Positions 1 to 11,519 are shown, counted from the stretch's first letter. The stretch: 64,000 bases of DNA from Dryocosmus kuriphilus (GCA_038277395.1 CM076190.1:239644452-239708451); one strand, 5' to 3'. A program made the numbers and translations. Notes: generated from the letters alone by a model not told the origin.

Positions 1-480
1 TCAGGGTTAAACTTGAAGATAAAATTTCCTGCTCTTTCCACATCCACAAAGAAAAATAGGGTTTCCCATTTGAAAAAGCAAGTTTGACCTTGGAATGACC
101 TTGGAATGATCTTGAAGGTCATGGTCAAGGAAATGTCAAGGTCATGCTTGAACGTAAAGTTTCCTGTTCTTTCCAAATCCGCAATAAAAATGGGGGTTTC
201 TATTTGAAAAAACAAGTGTGACCTTAGAATGTACTTGAAGCTCATGCTCAAGGTTAAACTTGAAGATAAAATTTCCTGCTCTTTCCACATCCACAATGAA
301 AAAAGGGTTCCTGTTTGAAAAAAGATGTTTGACCTTGGAATGACTTTGAAAGTTATGGTCAAGGTCATACTTGAACGTAAAATTTCCTGCTCTTTCCAAA
401 TCCGCAAAAAAAATGGGGCTTCCCATTTAAAAAATTGAAAGGGGTTCCCATTTGTGAAACAAGTTTGACCTTGGAATGAC
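1..480. repeat. DD41D-element arm fragment (AGGTCA-rich)
   Basis: The stretch repeats a ~120-150-bp unit about three times. Each unit carries 'cctgctctttcca', 'atccgcaat' or 'atccacaat', and runs of 'ccttggaatgacctt'. The same units form the long terminal arms of the DD41D transposons at 33225-35950 and 60436-63160, in the orientation of the right arm at 35.5-35.9 kb. It is therefore probably a truncated end of another copy extending off the window. The 94-codon frame it holds on the minus strand is a by-product of the unit length and is not a gene. Confidence 0.75.
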
Positions 481-904
481 CTTTGTATTTACAGATAAAA
501 TCTTTAAATTCTAAAGATAAAATCTGTAGTTCCTAAATATAAAAATCTGTAAACTATACAGAGAAAAATCTTTAAATTCTACAGCCAACATACGTAAATT
601 CTTCAGATGAAATTTGTATATTGTTTCGATTAAATCGATTAATTCTACAAATAAAATTAGTAAATTCATGCAGTTCTATATAAAGTATAACGAAGAATAG
701 AAATATTTAATGCACAATACTTAATACAAAATTGTTCCTTAACATTAATAGTAATATAATTATAATTAATAATTATTTTTTTATTAATAAGGAAAAATTT
801 TAATTATATAAAATTGTGAACTAATTTTTTTTGAATTAGGATTAAATAAAAATATTTATATTTAATTATTATTATTAAAAAAATTATATGTTATTGATGG
901 CTAA
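481..904. other. AT-rich spacer, no gene
   Basis: From 490 to about 660 there are loose repeats of 'aaatctgtaaattctacag'. The rest is AT-rich with long A and T runs. No reading frame, element end or RNA gene is visible. Confidence 0.6.
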
Positions 905-1584
905 ATATCTCTTACAAAAAAAATCTGTCCGCTCCGCGGGCACATTCTCATCGCGGGCTTCGCGCTCGATAGATTATTCACCTCGCGCTACGCACTCGGT
1001 GTTTATGGATCGTATAAACCTTTAAATTAAAAATTCCAAAAGAAATTATTTTACTTGAGGCTCTATCGCCCTTAAGGAATACATTCTCATCATGACACTC
1101 GCGCTTCGCGCTCGATAATTGCATTTTCTAAAACACATTGTAGATTAGTAAAGTTTTTTAGTGATTTTCCAAATTTTCACAATAGAGGATTTCGATTTTC
1201 AAAAGTAAAACGATGAGTCTTAACGAATAAATTTTGTAGCTCTTTCCCAGGTGAACAATTCTGCTTGTTAATATTTTCTCATATCTTGCACAGTTTTGCT
1301 GAAAAGTGGTTTTCTTTATATTTCATAACATATTTCACGAATAACTCAAAAACTACGCGTCTGCTCAAAAAAATGATAGAGAGCAAATTTGTAGACGTTT
1401 TTGAAACGAACAACATTGTTTATTATTATTTTTCAGTATTTCCATAGTTTGGCGGGAAATTTGAAATTTTTCATTTTTAATAATTCAGGAGGTCTCAAAA
1501 CGTGGAGATTTCATGAAATCCGCGAAAGTCATTTTTCACAGAAAACGAATACCTTCTCATTGAGATGAGAATGTAATAATATCT
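905..1584 (-). repeat. GCGCGAAG-cluster repeat, copy 1 (inverted)
   Basis: This is the reverse-oriented copy of a dispersed repeat. Its GC-rich end (905-1110) has clusters of CGCGCTTCGCGCTCG-type words in otherwise AT-rich DNA. It continues through 'gttttgctgaaaagtgg' and 'tttggcgggaaatttga' to 'aacgtggagatttcatgaaa'. The same order appears on the other strand in the next copy, so the two form a tail-to-tail palindrome with a ~35-bp centre near 1600. There is no open frame of meaningful length. Confidence 0.75.
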
Positions 1585-1616
1585 GATTTTAAAATAAATG
1601 ACTCTAATTTATATTA

Positions 1617-2835
1617 ATTAGTTTTTACATTCTCATCAAAGAAGGTATTAGATTTATGTAAAATTTGACTTTCGCGGATTTCATGAAATCTCCACGTTTT
1701 GAGACACCCTGAGTCAAAAAAAAAACGGTTTTTACGACCGTGTCTGTCTGTTGTCGTCGTCGTTATCGTTCTCGTCGTTGTTGTCGTTGTCGTCGTCGTC
1801 GTCGTCGTCGTGTGTGTGTCGCGATAACTTTCGAAGGACCAATCGGATTGGAATGCGCTTTGGTACACTTCTTTACGGGGTAAAAAGAAAGGACGAGTTC
1901 GTTAACCAGCGGTTTTTGACCAACGGTTATGGTTTTATCCAGCAAAAACGGTTTTCGCAAAATCAAAAAATCCATTTTCACCTCAAAAAGGTCTACAAAT
2001 TTTGTCTTAACCGTTTTTTGATAAAATGAACGGTTTTTGTTTTAATCAAGAAAACGCTATTAAAATTAAAAAACTCTGGTTTCCCGCCAAAATATTCAAG
2101 AGACAAAAAATTGGTAAGATACAAAGTTGTTCAATTGAAAAATATCTACCAATTTTGTTTTAACTATTTTTTCACAAAATGCACGGTTTTTGTTTTAATC
2201 GATAAAACGTTATTAAAAATCAAGGTTTTCAAATTTCCCGCCAAACTATGCAAGATACGGAAAAATAATAATAAACAAAGTTGTTCTCCTCAAAAAGGTC
2301 TACAAATTTGTTTTCTATCGCTTTTTTGATCAGACGCGTAGTTTTTGAGTTATTCGTGAAATATGTTATGAAATATAAAGAAAACCACTTTTCAGGAAAA
2401 CTGTGCAAGATATGAGAAAATATTAACAAGCAGAATTGTTCACCTTGGAAAGAGCTACAAAATTTATTTATAAGACTCATCGTATCACGTTTAAGAATCG
2501 AAATCCTGTATTGTGAAAATTTGGGAAATCACAAAAAAACTTTACCAATCTACAATGTGTTTTAAAAAAATGTAATTATCGAGCGCGAAGCGCGTATATC
2601 ATGATGAGAATGTATTCCTTAAGGACGATAGAGCCTTAAGTAAAATAGTTCCTTTTGGAATTTTTAATGTAAAGGTTTATAGGATCCATAAACACCGAGC
2701 GCGTAGCGCGAGGTGAATAACTTATCGAGCGCGAAGCGCGAGTGCCAACAGATGCGCGCCCTAGGCGCGCTCATATTTCGCGCAAAGCGCGCGATGAGAA
2801 TGTACCCGCGAAGCGGGCAGATTTTTTCTCTAGGG
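1617..2835 (+). repeat. GCGCGAAG-cluster repeat, copy 2
   Basis: This is the most complete copy of the family. It starts 'ttttacattctcatc' and holds a CGT-rich microsatellite. It then has two ~145-bp subunits ending in 'ttcccgccaaa..at(a/g)caag', and finishes with the GC-rich cluster at 2580-2820, which includes GAGCGCGAAGCGCG and 'cccgcgaagcgggcag'. It pairs in inverted orientation with the copy at 905-1584. No coding capacity is recognised, so it is probably a non-autonomous fold-back-type element. Confidence 0.7.
1752..1814. repeat. (GTC/CGT)n trinucleotide tract
   Basis: This is an imperfect GTCGTC microsatellite inside the GCGCGAAG-cluster repeat. Opposite-strand frames across it read as poly-Thr, poly-Arg or poly-Ser and are artefacts. 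A degenerate version sits at 3900-3930 in copy 3. Confidence 0.85.
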
Positions 2836-3756
2836 AATATGGAGGCTGATAAAAAAGGGTGCATAGAGCATGAAAATTCATCAAGAAACATTTTGGGCGA
2901 CCCTTATATACATACTACATTAAAATAGAAAATCCTTGGACAGAAATCTCTTCTCATGCTATGAACTTAATTTTATGTAAATAAAAGTTCCTTTGCTGAT
3001 TTAACGTTATCTTTGTCTCGTCTCTGCCAAGACTTCAATCACAGACGCGCAATAAACAAAAATTACAGTCAAAAGAGAGAACGAAGTGGATTCGAAAACT
3101 AAATAAGAGAATATTTTAATGAAGCTTGAAATTTAAATAGTTATCAAAATTCTTTTTTCTCGTTTTCTTCATCGTCGATATCTATTCAGCATTCTTCTAA
3201 TAGAGTCCTCGAGAAATGGAGCTTTCAAAAAAGTCACAAAAAATCATTTTTCTCTGCTCCTGATGTACTGAAAAATAATCAAAATTGCAAAAATTTTTAA
3301 ATGCAAAGAGTATTGGCTGAAAAAGCCGTAACCTAAAAAATATTTTTACTCAAAAAATAACATTTTTTGCGCCTTATAAGTCGCAAAAGATTTGTAAAAT
3401 TTGTCTAATTATATGTTTAAGTCCTAATATATGTTCGAAAAATTTTCTGTATGTTTCATTTCAATCAATGAAATCGTTCTCTAATTATCGTCATTATAAA
3501 TTCAACAAAATACTTTTTGGACTGCCAATAGCTGTTTTTCTTCAAACAAGCTTCTCGCATCTAAAAATTTTTTTATGTGAAAACTATTTTTCAGCTTTAT
3601 GTCTACAACTTTTGTTGACATCTTGTTCCTACAAAGAGAATTCTTTAAGTATTACGAACAAAGCTGTAATTTCCAATTGCCCATAGATGTGAAGAACTAA
3701 AGTAAAATTGTTTTACAATTTTTTTCTTATAGCCTTTCTTATAGCTTTCAATTATT
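2836..3756. other. Unannotated AT-rich spacer
   Basis: I see no gene, element end or tandem structure. The longest frame (3468-3686, 72 codons) has no recognisable domain and the composition of random AT-rich DNA. Confidence 0.5.
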
Positions 3757-4630
3757 ACATTCTCATCAGAGTAGGTACTAGATTTATGTAAAATTAACTC
3801 CCCCCCCCCCCCCCCGCCCCCCAGTTTTCATCAAATCTCCACGTTTTCAAACCCCCTGAGTGAAAAAAAAACGATTTTTACGACGGTGTCCGTCTGTTTG
3901 TTGTCGTCGTTGTCGTTGCCGTTGTCGGCGCACGGCCTTTGTTTTAATCGAGAAAACGTTACTGAGAATCAAGAATTCAAATTTCCTGCCAAACTATGCA
4001 AGATACGAAAAATATGATAATAAACCAATTTTTTCACCTCAAAAATACCCACAAATTTTCTCTGTCTCATTTTTTTGAACATACTTGTAGTTTTTGAGTT
4101 ATTCGTGAAATATATTATGAAATATAAAGAAAACCACTTTTCAGCAAAACTATTCAAGATATGAGAAAATATTAACAAGCAAAATTGTTGACCTTGGAAA
4201 GAGACTCAAAATTTATTTATAGGACTCATCGTTTTAATTTTAAGAATCGAATTCGTGCATTGTGAAAATGTGGAAAATCACAAAAAAACTTTATCAATCT
4301 ACAATGTGCTTTAAAAAAATTTAATTGCCGAGCGCGAAGCGCGAGTGACATGATGAGAATGTATTCCATAAGGTCGATAGAACCTTAAGTAAAATAATAT
4401 CTTTTGTGATTTTTAATAAAAAATTCAAGTTTAATAATCTCATTAAAAGCCCAAATAACGAATGCCGAGCACGATGTGCAAGGACCAAAAACATCCGAGC
4501 GCGAAGCACGTGGCTTGAGTATATCGGAGCCTGAAGCGCGACAAATATCAGACCGCGCCCTAGGCGCGCTCATACTTCGCGCGAAGCGCGATGAGAATGT
4601 GCCCGCGAGGCGGGCAGATTTTTTAAAAAT
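3757..4630 (+). repeat. GCGCGAAG-cluster repeat, copy 3
   Basis: This is a third copy in the same orientation as 1617-2835, starting 'attacattctcatcaga' and ending in the GC-rich cluster at 4325-4615. It is shorter in the middle, with one of the ~145-bp subunits missing. It has gained a C homopolymer at 3800-3822. It abuts the next fold-back element directly. Confidence 0.7.
3800..3822. repeat. Poly-C tract
   Basis: There are 16 C, one G, then 6 C. The other copy of the repeat has 'aaaatttgactttcgcgg' at this place, so the tract is a private expansion, or possibly an assembly slip. Confidence 0.85.
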
Positions 4631-4637
4631 TTCTTAT

Positions 4638-6573
4638 GTGATCCATATTGCGGGGGAGAGTGGCTGCCCCTGTAAAATTTTACCCCAAGTATCAACGAAT
4701 AAAAAAATTTTTTTAAAAGTTATAAACAAACTTTGGAAAATCGAAATCAAATTTTATCGAAAACGGCTTTACCGATCATGATAGTTAAAATATATGTTAT
4801 AGAGGGTCCTAATGGGGTTCCCAAAAAATTCAAGAACAAATTCTGTTGATAACAAGGGGATAAATAAAAAAAATATTCTTTAAATAATTTTTTTCAAGGA
4901 AGTAGTCCTGGAACACGAACCACTTTTTCTCTAAATCAGGCTCATATTCAAGGCTTCAAAAATATTTTTGTGGAAATGATCAAAGCATTAATTTATAGTT
5001 TAAAAAAATAAAAAGTACAGAATTGCCCCTCACATGTATGCAATTCCATGAGAATGAGGGGCGAACTTAGTTTTTAGCTTATAACGTAATAAGTTATATG
5101 CAATGGTGTAATAAAAGGGTTCCCTATCATATCTCATGACACAAGTCTCAACCGCGGCATGTCACAACTGCTTCCTGTCACACTCGCGGCATGTCACAAG
5201 TTGCGGCTTGTCACACTGTTACATCTTTCACCCGGTGGAAAGGGGGTCGGCCATATATTGGAGAGAGATACCAGAGGTATGACAAGCCACAGTTGTGACA
5301 TGCCGTGGGTGTTAAAAGCCGAAGTTGTGAACAAAGGGTCCCTATCATGTCTCACAGGGCAAGTCTCGACCGCGGGATGTCACAACCGTGGCTTGTCACA
5401 CCTGTAGCATCTCTCTCCAATGTATTCCCGACCCCTTTTCCATCAGGTGAGAGATTCCGCAGTGTGACAAGCCGCAGTTGTGACATGCCGCGGTTGAAGC
5501 TTGCCTCGTGAGACATGCTAGGGACCCTTTGTTCACAACTGCCGCTCGACATACCCGCGGGATGTCAGAACTGCGGCATGTCAAACCTGTGGCACCTCTC
5601 TCCATTATATTGCCGACCCTTTTCCATCGGCTGAAAGATGCCGCAGTGTGACAAGCCGCATTTTGTGACATGCCGCGTTTGATACTTGCCTCTTGAGACA
5701 TGATAGGGACCATTTGTTCACAACTGCGACTTGTCACACCCGTGGCATGCCACAACTGCGGCTTGTCACTCCTGTGGCATCTCTTTCCATTATATTGCCG
5801 ACCCCTTTCCATCGGCTGAAAGATGCCGCAGTGTGACAAGCCGCATTTGTAACATGCCGCGTTTGATACTTGTCTCTTGAGACATGATAGGGACCCTTTG
5901 TTTACAATTTCGGCTTGTCACACACGCGGCATGTCAGAATTGCGGCTTGTCACACCTGTGGCATCTCTCTCCAATATATTTCCGAGCCCCTCTCCATCGG
6001 GTGAGAGATGCCGCAGTGTGACAATCCGCAGATTGTGTCATGTCGCGGTTGAGATTTGCCTCGTGAGACATGAAAGGGACCCTTTTTATTACACCATTGC
6101 ATATAACTTATTACGTCATAAGCTAAAATGTAAGTTGTCCCCTCATTCTCATGGAATTACATACATGCCAGGGGCAATCATGTAGCTATTATTTTTTTAA
6201 ACTATGAAGTAGTGCTTTGATCATTTCCGCAAAAATGTATTTTGAAGCCTTGAATGTGAGTATGATTTAGGGGAAAAATGGTTAGTGTTCCAGAATTGCT
6301 TCCTTTAAAAAAAATTATTAAAAATTTTTTTTTTTTTTTATCGTCTTATTGTCAACAGAATTGATTCTTGTATTTTTTCGGAACCCCCTTAGTACCCTCT
6401 ATAACATATATTTTAATCATCATGATCGGTAAAGCCGTTTTCGAGAAAATTTGATTTTTGGTTTTTAAAAAAAATTTGTTTATAACTTTTGAAGATGTTT
6501 TTTTTTTAGTTGACACTTGGGGTAAATTTATCTTATAGAGGTAGATAATTGCCTCCGCAATATGGATCACATC
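4638..6573. mobile_element. Fold-back element with long inverted arms
   Basis: The left arm (about 4638-5110) and right arm (about 6070-6573) are inverted copies of each other. Matching landmarks are 'gtgatccatattgcgg' at both outer ends, 'aaaacggctttaccgatcatgat' against its complement near 6420, and 'gaatgaggggcgaac' against 'ttgtcccctcattc'. Between them is a tandem and palindromic core. No transposase is present, so this is a non-autonomous fold-back or long-TIR element of about 1.94 kb. The target duplication is not clear. Confidence 0.75.
5110..6080. repeat. Tandem/palindromic core (~184-bp unit)
   Basis: Units are marked by 'gggaccctttgttcacaac', found at about 5521, 5705 and 5890 (one mismatch in the last two), giving a ~184-bp period. 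Two units at 5115 and 5334 run in the opposite orientation. Within units, short words such as 'cttgtcacac' and 'gtgacaagccgca' alternate on both strands, so single units can also fold. Frames of up to 147 codons across the core are by-products of the repeat. Confidence 0.8.
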
Positions 6574-7044
6574 CGAGCGGGGCACCCAGACCATGCTTAT
6601 TCTGCTACGGCCTTTTCCTTTTTGTTAATTTGCATTTTTTGTCACTTTTTATTAACCTTACCAGTCATTAATATTGTTTATTTTATAATTGTGTATTTAT
6701 TATTGGTAATTTTAAATTTATTTTTATAATAGCCATTTTAATTTTAATAAAAATTTTAATTAAAGGAAATTAATTATATATAGGTGCGTGAATAAATTAA
6801 TAATTTGGAATTTCATCTATAAGTGTTGCATTTATGAATATTGTACTTTAGATATTTTATTTGAAAAGCTTCGTTATATGTTATATTATTTTTAGTCATT
6901 TTGAAATGATTATTATATATTTATCCTGATGAGGTTCCTCTTCGAAGAACAAAAGCGCGATTGCTAATAAAACCGTGATTCAGTAAATCAAAAAACTGTC
7001 AACTTTTACAGTAGCTATTTACCTTTATCAAATTACTACTAAAT
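6574..7044. other. AT-rich spacer
   Basis: There is no gene or clear repeat boundary, only A- and T-rich DNA with scattered homopolymers. Confidence 0.5.
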
Positions 7045-7405
7045 CGGTGCCAAAAGTACTCAAACCTCAATTTTTTTACTTACAACTCGTTCAGAAAAAA
7101 TCGTAGAATACTTTAGTTAAGTGTTCGTAAGAGATTCAAGTCTCCCGAGTAGAACGATATGTAGATTGTTCTCCTGAAAAATTTTTAGCAATAGCTGTGA
7201 GGTAAAAGATGCTGAAAAATAAGGTTTTGGAGATGCTCTTTTTAGCCTTGACTTTGCCTTACTCCCAGAACGATCTGAAGGTCATAAAAATTTTGAAAAA
7301 AGTGACAGGGATTCCTTAAGGTATCTAGAAAGAAGCATACATTTCGGAATTCCAAAATATGTAATGGTTCAATATTTACAGGGTCTTTTTTTTCTAACAC
7401 TTTTT
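7045..7405 (+). repeat. Left arm of a wide inverted-repeat pair
   Basis: This stretch is matched in inverted orientation by 11520-11880. Shared landmarks are 'ggtgccaaaagt', 'agtctcccgag', 'gctgaaaaa(t/c)aaggtttt', 'gccttgact' and 'gaattccaaaatatg'. The arms are about 4.1 kb apart with SINEs and a retroposon between them. They may be long terminal repeats of an old fold-back element or two dispersed copies in opposite orientation. Confidence 0.7.
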
Positions 7406-7871
7406 CAGTTCTGTCTTGACTCACTAAATTCAGAAATATTTGTAAAGAATCTTTTCGCGAAATATTTATCTGGTTAAATTTGTATTAAGTCCACTTCAAT
7501 CACGTTACGCAACATCACCTTTTAAGCTATGAAACCATTTTATATCTTTGACTTCAAGCAATATAGTAGTCACCAAAATTCTACTGAGACTTTCATTATT
7601 CCTTGGGGAAAAGGTGTGGGTCGTGATGCTGAGCAAGTTATTAAGTTGTGTGGAAACAAATTCCATAAAAAAGCATTATTTACCACCACAATGTTAACGC
7701 TTCTTATTATCCATCCGTATTTTACAATATCTTCAAATTTTTCTCGTAATTTCTTAATCACGTAAATTAGTTTGGTAATGTTGTGTACCTATCCCACGTA
7801 CGAAAAGTACGTTCACAATTATTCCTAATTCAAATATTTTCTCATGGACTGTGCATGGACTGTGAATGGAC
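7406..7871. other. Spacer, no gene recognised
   Basis: A 78-codon frame at 7529-7765 has no recognisable motif. The segment 7841-7872, with 'catggactgtg' tandemly repeated, is probably the tail of the adjacent minus-strand SINE. Confidence 0.4.
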
Positions 7872-8157
7872 TTTATAGCGGGAATGCTATAGTGCGGAAT
7901 GGAAGAGAAAGAGTGACTGTCGAGTGTTGGACGTATAGCAAGTGAGTGTCAGAAAAATTGACTCCGGCCCACGGAATCGAACCCTTGGCCGCCGGCCCGA
8001 AAGTCCAATGCGCTAACCATTGCCTCAACCACGGAGTCGGTGATAAGTTACATGTAGCCAACTCATCACCTTACTGCGTCACCGCTACCACTTAAGTCAG
8101 TCTTCGGGCTGGGAAGAGGGAAACCATGTGACGTGTACACGTACCGCGTTACACCAT
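7872..8157 (-). mobile_element. tRNA-derived SINE, copy 1
   Basis: Read on the minus strand, the element has a tRNA-like head with an A box (TGGTTAGCGCATTGG, complement around 8005-8020) and a B box (GGTTCGATTCC, complement 7973-7983). This is the layout of a type-2 RNA polymerase III promoter. The head is followed by a ~100-bp body ending 'ccgctata', then a short repeated tail. The acceptor stem does not pair as in a functional tRNA, so it is a SINE and not a tRNA gene. A second copy with the same layout lies 0.55 kb away. Confidence 0.8.
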
Positions 8158-8410
8158 CCCTCCTCTACTTCGTGACGTCCCCAATACTCCAAATGAAGGA
8201 GCAGGGATCTTTTTGTCAGCTGGGCGCTATCATAACTGCTGCGGCGGAATCCTCAAAATCGACACAGCAGAGTCCTTAGATACCGACTCCTACCTATCGG
8301 ATCTTTCACCGATTAGATAGAAACCTTCCTCACCCGCTGTGGTAGAACCCCAAAACACCACCTAGTATCTTGGAAGAGAATTCAGGTTATTGTGTAGGTA
8401 ATTTTCGTTG
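8158..8410. other. GC-richer linker between SINE copies
   Basis: The sequence is unlike the SINE head or body and has higher GC than the surroundings. It could be the 3' extension of the second SINE copy, making a dimeric or composite element, or older flank. No open frame is meaningful. Confidence 0.35.
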
Positions 8411-8419
8411 GGCGCCAAA

Positions 8420-8703
8420 TATAGCGGGAATTCTATACTGGGGAATGGAAGAGGAAGAGTGACTGTCGAGTGTTGGAGGTGTAGCGAGTGAGCGTCAGTA
8501 AAAATTGACTCCGGCCCGGGCAGACGAACCCTTGGCCGCCGGCTCGAAAGCCCAATGCGCTAACCACTGCGCCAACCACGGAGTCGGTGATGAGTTACAT
8601 ACACTCAACTCGTCGCCTTCCTGCCTCACCGCTCACGCTACCACTTAAGTCCGTCTTCGGGCTGGAAAGGGAGAAGCCATGTAACGTGTAGACGTACCAC
8701 GCT
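8420..8703 (-). mobile_element. tRNA-derived SINE, copy 2
   Basis: The layout is that of copy 1. 'tatagcgggaattctat' lies at the 3' side, the complement of GGCCGCCGGC-rich sequence is in the tRNA-like head around 8536-8546, and the A-box complement 'atgcgctaacca' is near 8555. The B box is damaged (GGTTCGTCTGCC). The 5' end is near 8700, 'gtacgtctacacgttac' on the minus strand. Tandem copies separated by ~260 bp could reflect a composite SINE or two insertions. Confidence 0.8.
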
Positions 8704-8828
8704 GCAACTTCGCTAACTCAAATGAAATATTTGAAGAAGAGGAATCTCTTGACATCAATTGCCCAATTGAAAGTAATACAAAAGACGATGATGGACCAGA
8801 ATGTCCAATCGGAGAAAAAGGAAGATGA
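8703..8828 (+). CDS. Possible acidic C-terminal exon remnant
   Basis: An open stretch of about 41 codons ends in TGA at 8826. It is rich in Glu and Asp, with an EEEES run and a DDDGPECP segment. An AATAAA-like signal ('gtaaataaattc') follows about 95 bp downstream. Codon usage looks more protein-like than the surrounding AT-rich DNA. There is no ATG, and a splice acceptor cannot be assigned because the SINE abuts it. It may be the tail of a transposase or of a lost host gene, or chance. Confidence 0.25.
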   Translation, partial: CNFANSNEIFEEEESLDINCPIESNTKDDDGPECPIGEKGR

Positions 8829-10150
8829 TTTTTACTGAATATGTCTGAAAATGCGACTTCAATATTGTAAGTTAATATTGACTATGTGACACAAAAGTTA
8901 TAAAGTGAATGATGTACTGTAAATAAATTCTTTTATAAACAATAAGTAAGAACTTTTGTACTTGTAAAGCAAAATAAAAATACAAAGATATGAAACCTTA
9001 TTCCAGTATAACCAATTTTTTTACCTATTAGTAGCAGATTGATTTGAATCAGAATTAAATTATTATAAAACAAGATATTAGGTCAAACAACGGTTGATTA
9101 TGAAATAATGGCATTTACCAATATTGTAAAATACTGATCGATAATAAGAGCGTTGAAATTGGAGTAGTAAATAATACTTTTTTACGGAATTTATTTCTAC
9201 AAAAGTTAATACTTCATCGAGCTACACCAAAATAAAAAAAATGATGAATTTCTATACATTAGGTGCGGAGGAAATGCACAAATTTCTCTCCGTTTCAATT
9301 TGAAGGAGCGCGACAACTTTTTTTGGGCTCGACTGCAGCCTTCGATCTCCCTGTCCCCACCACCGGGCCGCGCGCTCTGGTCCACAGCCGTACGCATTTG
9401 GCGATGAGTTGAAGGATGACGTTTCAATGCTATTAAAGGTAAGATATTTTATGTGTAACCTCAACTCTCGCTTGAAATATTGGTGAAAATTGCATCGCTC
9501 AATCTTAATAATTAAAGGCGTGGCGATTTAAAAAAGATTCTATCTTTGCTCCTATTAAACTTAGCGAGTCCATTTTTCTTTGTCAATTCGTCTAAAGATT
9601 TCAGCATTATGACTGTATTAATCAACAATAATAATCGCGTTTAAAACTGAAGATATTCCATTTGTTTTTAAGGTAATTTTTAGCCTCCACTTTACGGCAC
9701 TTTTAAACAATTTAGATTTTAAAAATAATCAAGGGAATGATCCTACCTCAGGCTAGAACTCTCAACGAAAAGAATACGTCCTTGCCGACAACTATACCAT
9801 ACCTCCAAGAGCAAGAAATTAATTTTCAACAAACCCTCTTTTTTAACAACAATAGCTTTTACACGAAAAATTTTCAACATTTTTATTTTAAATTTAGACA
9901 GTAACTTTATCTTCTCAAAGCGCTCAGTTTACATTGTATTGGGAATCAATATTTTACAAATTGCAGAAGCTATTAGTTATTAAATAATTAGCTCATTTTG
10001 ATGTTTTTTTTAATAACTTTAAAATTATTTGTTCGAGTTTGACGTGCGAGCATTCAATTTATAGGTATTTTTAGCACCGAAAAATGGTAACAATTATACT
10101 GTTTTTCGCTAATGACATATTGGCGCCACCTTTCTTTTCCTTGGACGAAC
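8829..10150. other. Spacer with one GC-rich island
   Basis: This is mostly AT-rich sequence without recognised elements. The island at about 9300-9420, with 'ccgggccgcgcgctctgg', is much more GC-rich than its surroundings and gives 70-codon minus-strand frames of no recognisable family. It may be a fragment of an unrecognised retroposon. Confidence 0.4.
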
Positions 10151-10159
10151 CATAACCTT

Positions 10160-11387
10160 CCCTCCTAGGGATCACATGACCTTGTAGTTGGTGGGAGGGC
10201 TTAGGGGTCTAATCGGACAAGCGACCTAGAGTAGATGAACTAGAGGGACTGCATCGCGAGATACGGCTACTCTGGGAAACTGGGGGTCTCTGGTCTGCGG
10301 GACCCTGACCAAGAAGCGATCCTTTTAGAGGCTAATGGCAAAGCCTCCTGGAATATCGAGGGCGCCAGTCCTCATGCTTCCAAGCTAAGATGTGATCGCC
10401 GTGTCGAAAGCTGTATGGTACCAGGGTTACCAAATCCTTGAATGATCCGGTTTGCCCCCTCAATTGAGACGGGCATGGCGGAGTTTAAAAGAGGTGTCGA
10501 AACGGAGACTTAGCGATACCAGGTCGAATCCCTTAGTATTCAAACCCTCTCCCTGTAAGCGAGGCTCTGCAGGGAGTAGTCTTTAAATCCCCAGCTTCTC
10601 ACGTGGGGCCCAATATGGCGAACACAGAAAACACGAGTAATAAAATAAGGGTCCCTCCCAGGGGACTTTATTTATTTACTTAGTTAACCCATCGCCAAAA
10701 GGAGACAACTCTAAAGGGGTCGGCTCCCAAGTAGCAAAGGAAAGAATTTCCGAGCAGCCAGGGCTCCACACAAGGGGTCTTGGAACTGCAGACTTCATCT
10801 GGAGTAATTCCTCTTGCCCGTCATGCAGGTGAGAAGAAAAAGGGCTCCAAGGACACTCCCTTGAACAGGGTGACAGACAAGTCGCGATCCTTTCAGGGGG
10901 TAATAGCAAAGCTTCCTGGAATATCGAGGGCGCGAGTCCTTATGTCTCACCTTTTAACCCGTCGCCAAAAGGGGGGATGGCTCCTACGGAAACGGCTCCA
11001 AATGGGACGGCTCCAAAGTGGCGAAGGAGAGAATTACCGGGCAGCCAGGGCTCCTCACAAGGGGTCTTGGAACAACGGGCTTCATTTGGAGCCGCTCCTC
11101 ATGCCCGTCACGCGGGTAAGAGGAAGAGGTTCTCCGAGAGCACCCCCTTGAACAGGGAGACGGAAGGGTCTAGGGCTCTGAAACCACCTGTGTACACGCA
11201 CGGGGTGGGGCTTGTTTCCACAACAGAGTACGGGAAATGCGGTATGGTACAATGGACTTATAATCTGAGTGCCGGGGGAGGAGGTAGTTTTAGTGAGTGG
11301 GGGCCGTCAGGCTGCGTCCCACACTCAGTCCGTCAAAAGAATTTCCGCCTCCTCCTCCGCCAAACAAAAAAAAAAAAAAAAAAAAAA
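10160..11387 (+). mobile_element. Poly(A) retroposon with internal duplication
   Basis: It starts 'ccctcctagggatcacatg' and ends in a pure A run at 11366-11387. It is flanked by near-perfect 9-bp repeats: CATAACCTT at 10151-10159 and CATAATCTT at 11388-11396. The same element lies in the LINE at 50635-51286 on the minus strand with a perfect 14-bp duplication. This copy is ~580 bp longer. It carries an extra segment (about 10380-10680) and repeats the block 'gcgatcctttcag' to 'caaaagg' twice. There is no intact protein, so it is a non-autonomous, LINE-mobilised retroposon or the remains of a LINE 5' region. Confidence 0.75.
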
Positions 11388-11519
11388 CATAATCTTGTTC
11401 AGCATCACGACCCACTCCTTTCCCCCAAGGAATAATGTAAGTCTCAGTAGACATTGACTTTGGGCTTTTCGGGTGCCAGTATGCTTGGAATATTTACTAT
11501 TTTTTAAGATGAGATGCAT

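Noticed and set aside
1614..1868. 84-codon minus-strand poly-Thr/Arg frame
   Set aside because: It is produced by the GTC microsatellite. No gene structure is present.
5396..5839. 147-codon minus-strand frame
   Set aside because: It lies wholly inside the ~184-bp tandem core and repeats with it. The protein has no domain.
7960..8045. Functional tRNA gene
   Set aside because: A and B boxes are present but the stems do not pair as a tRNA, and a second copy has the same non-tRNA body. It is a SINE head.
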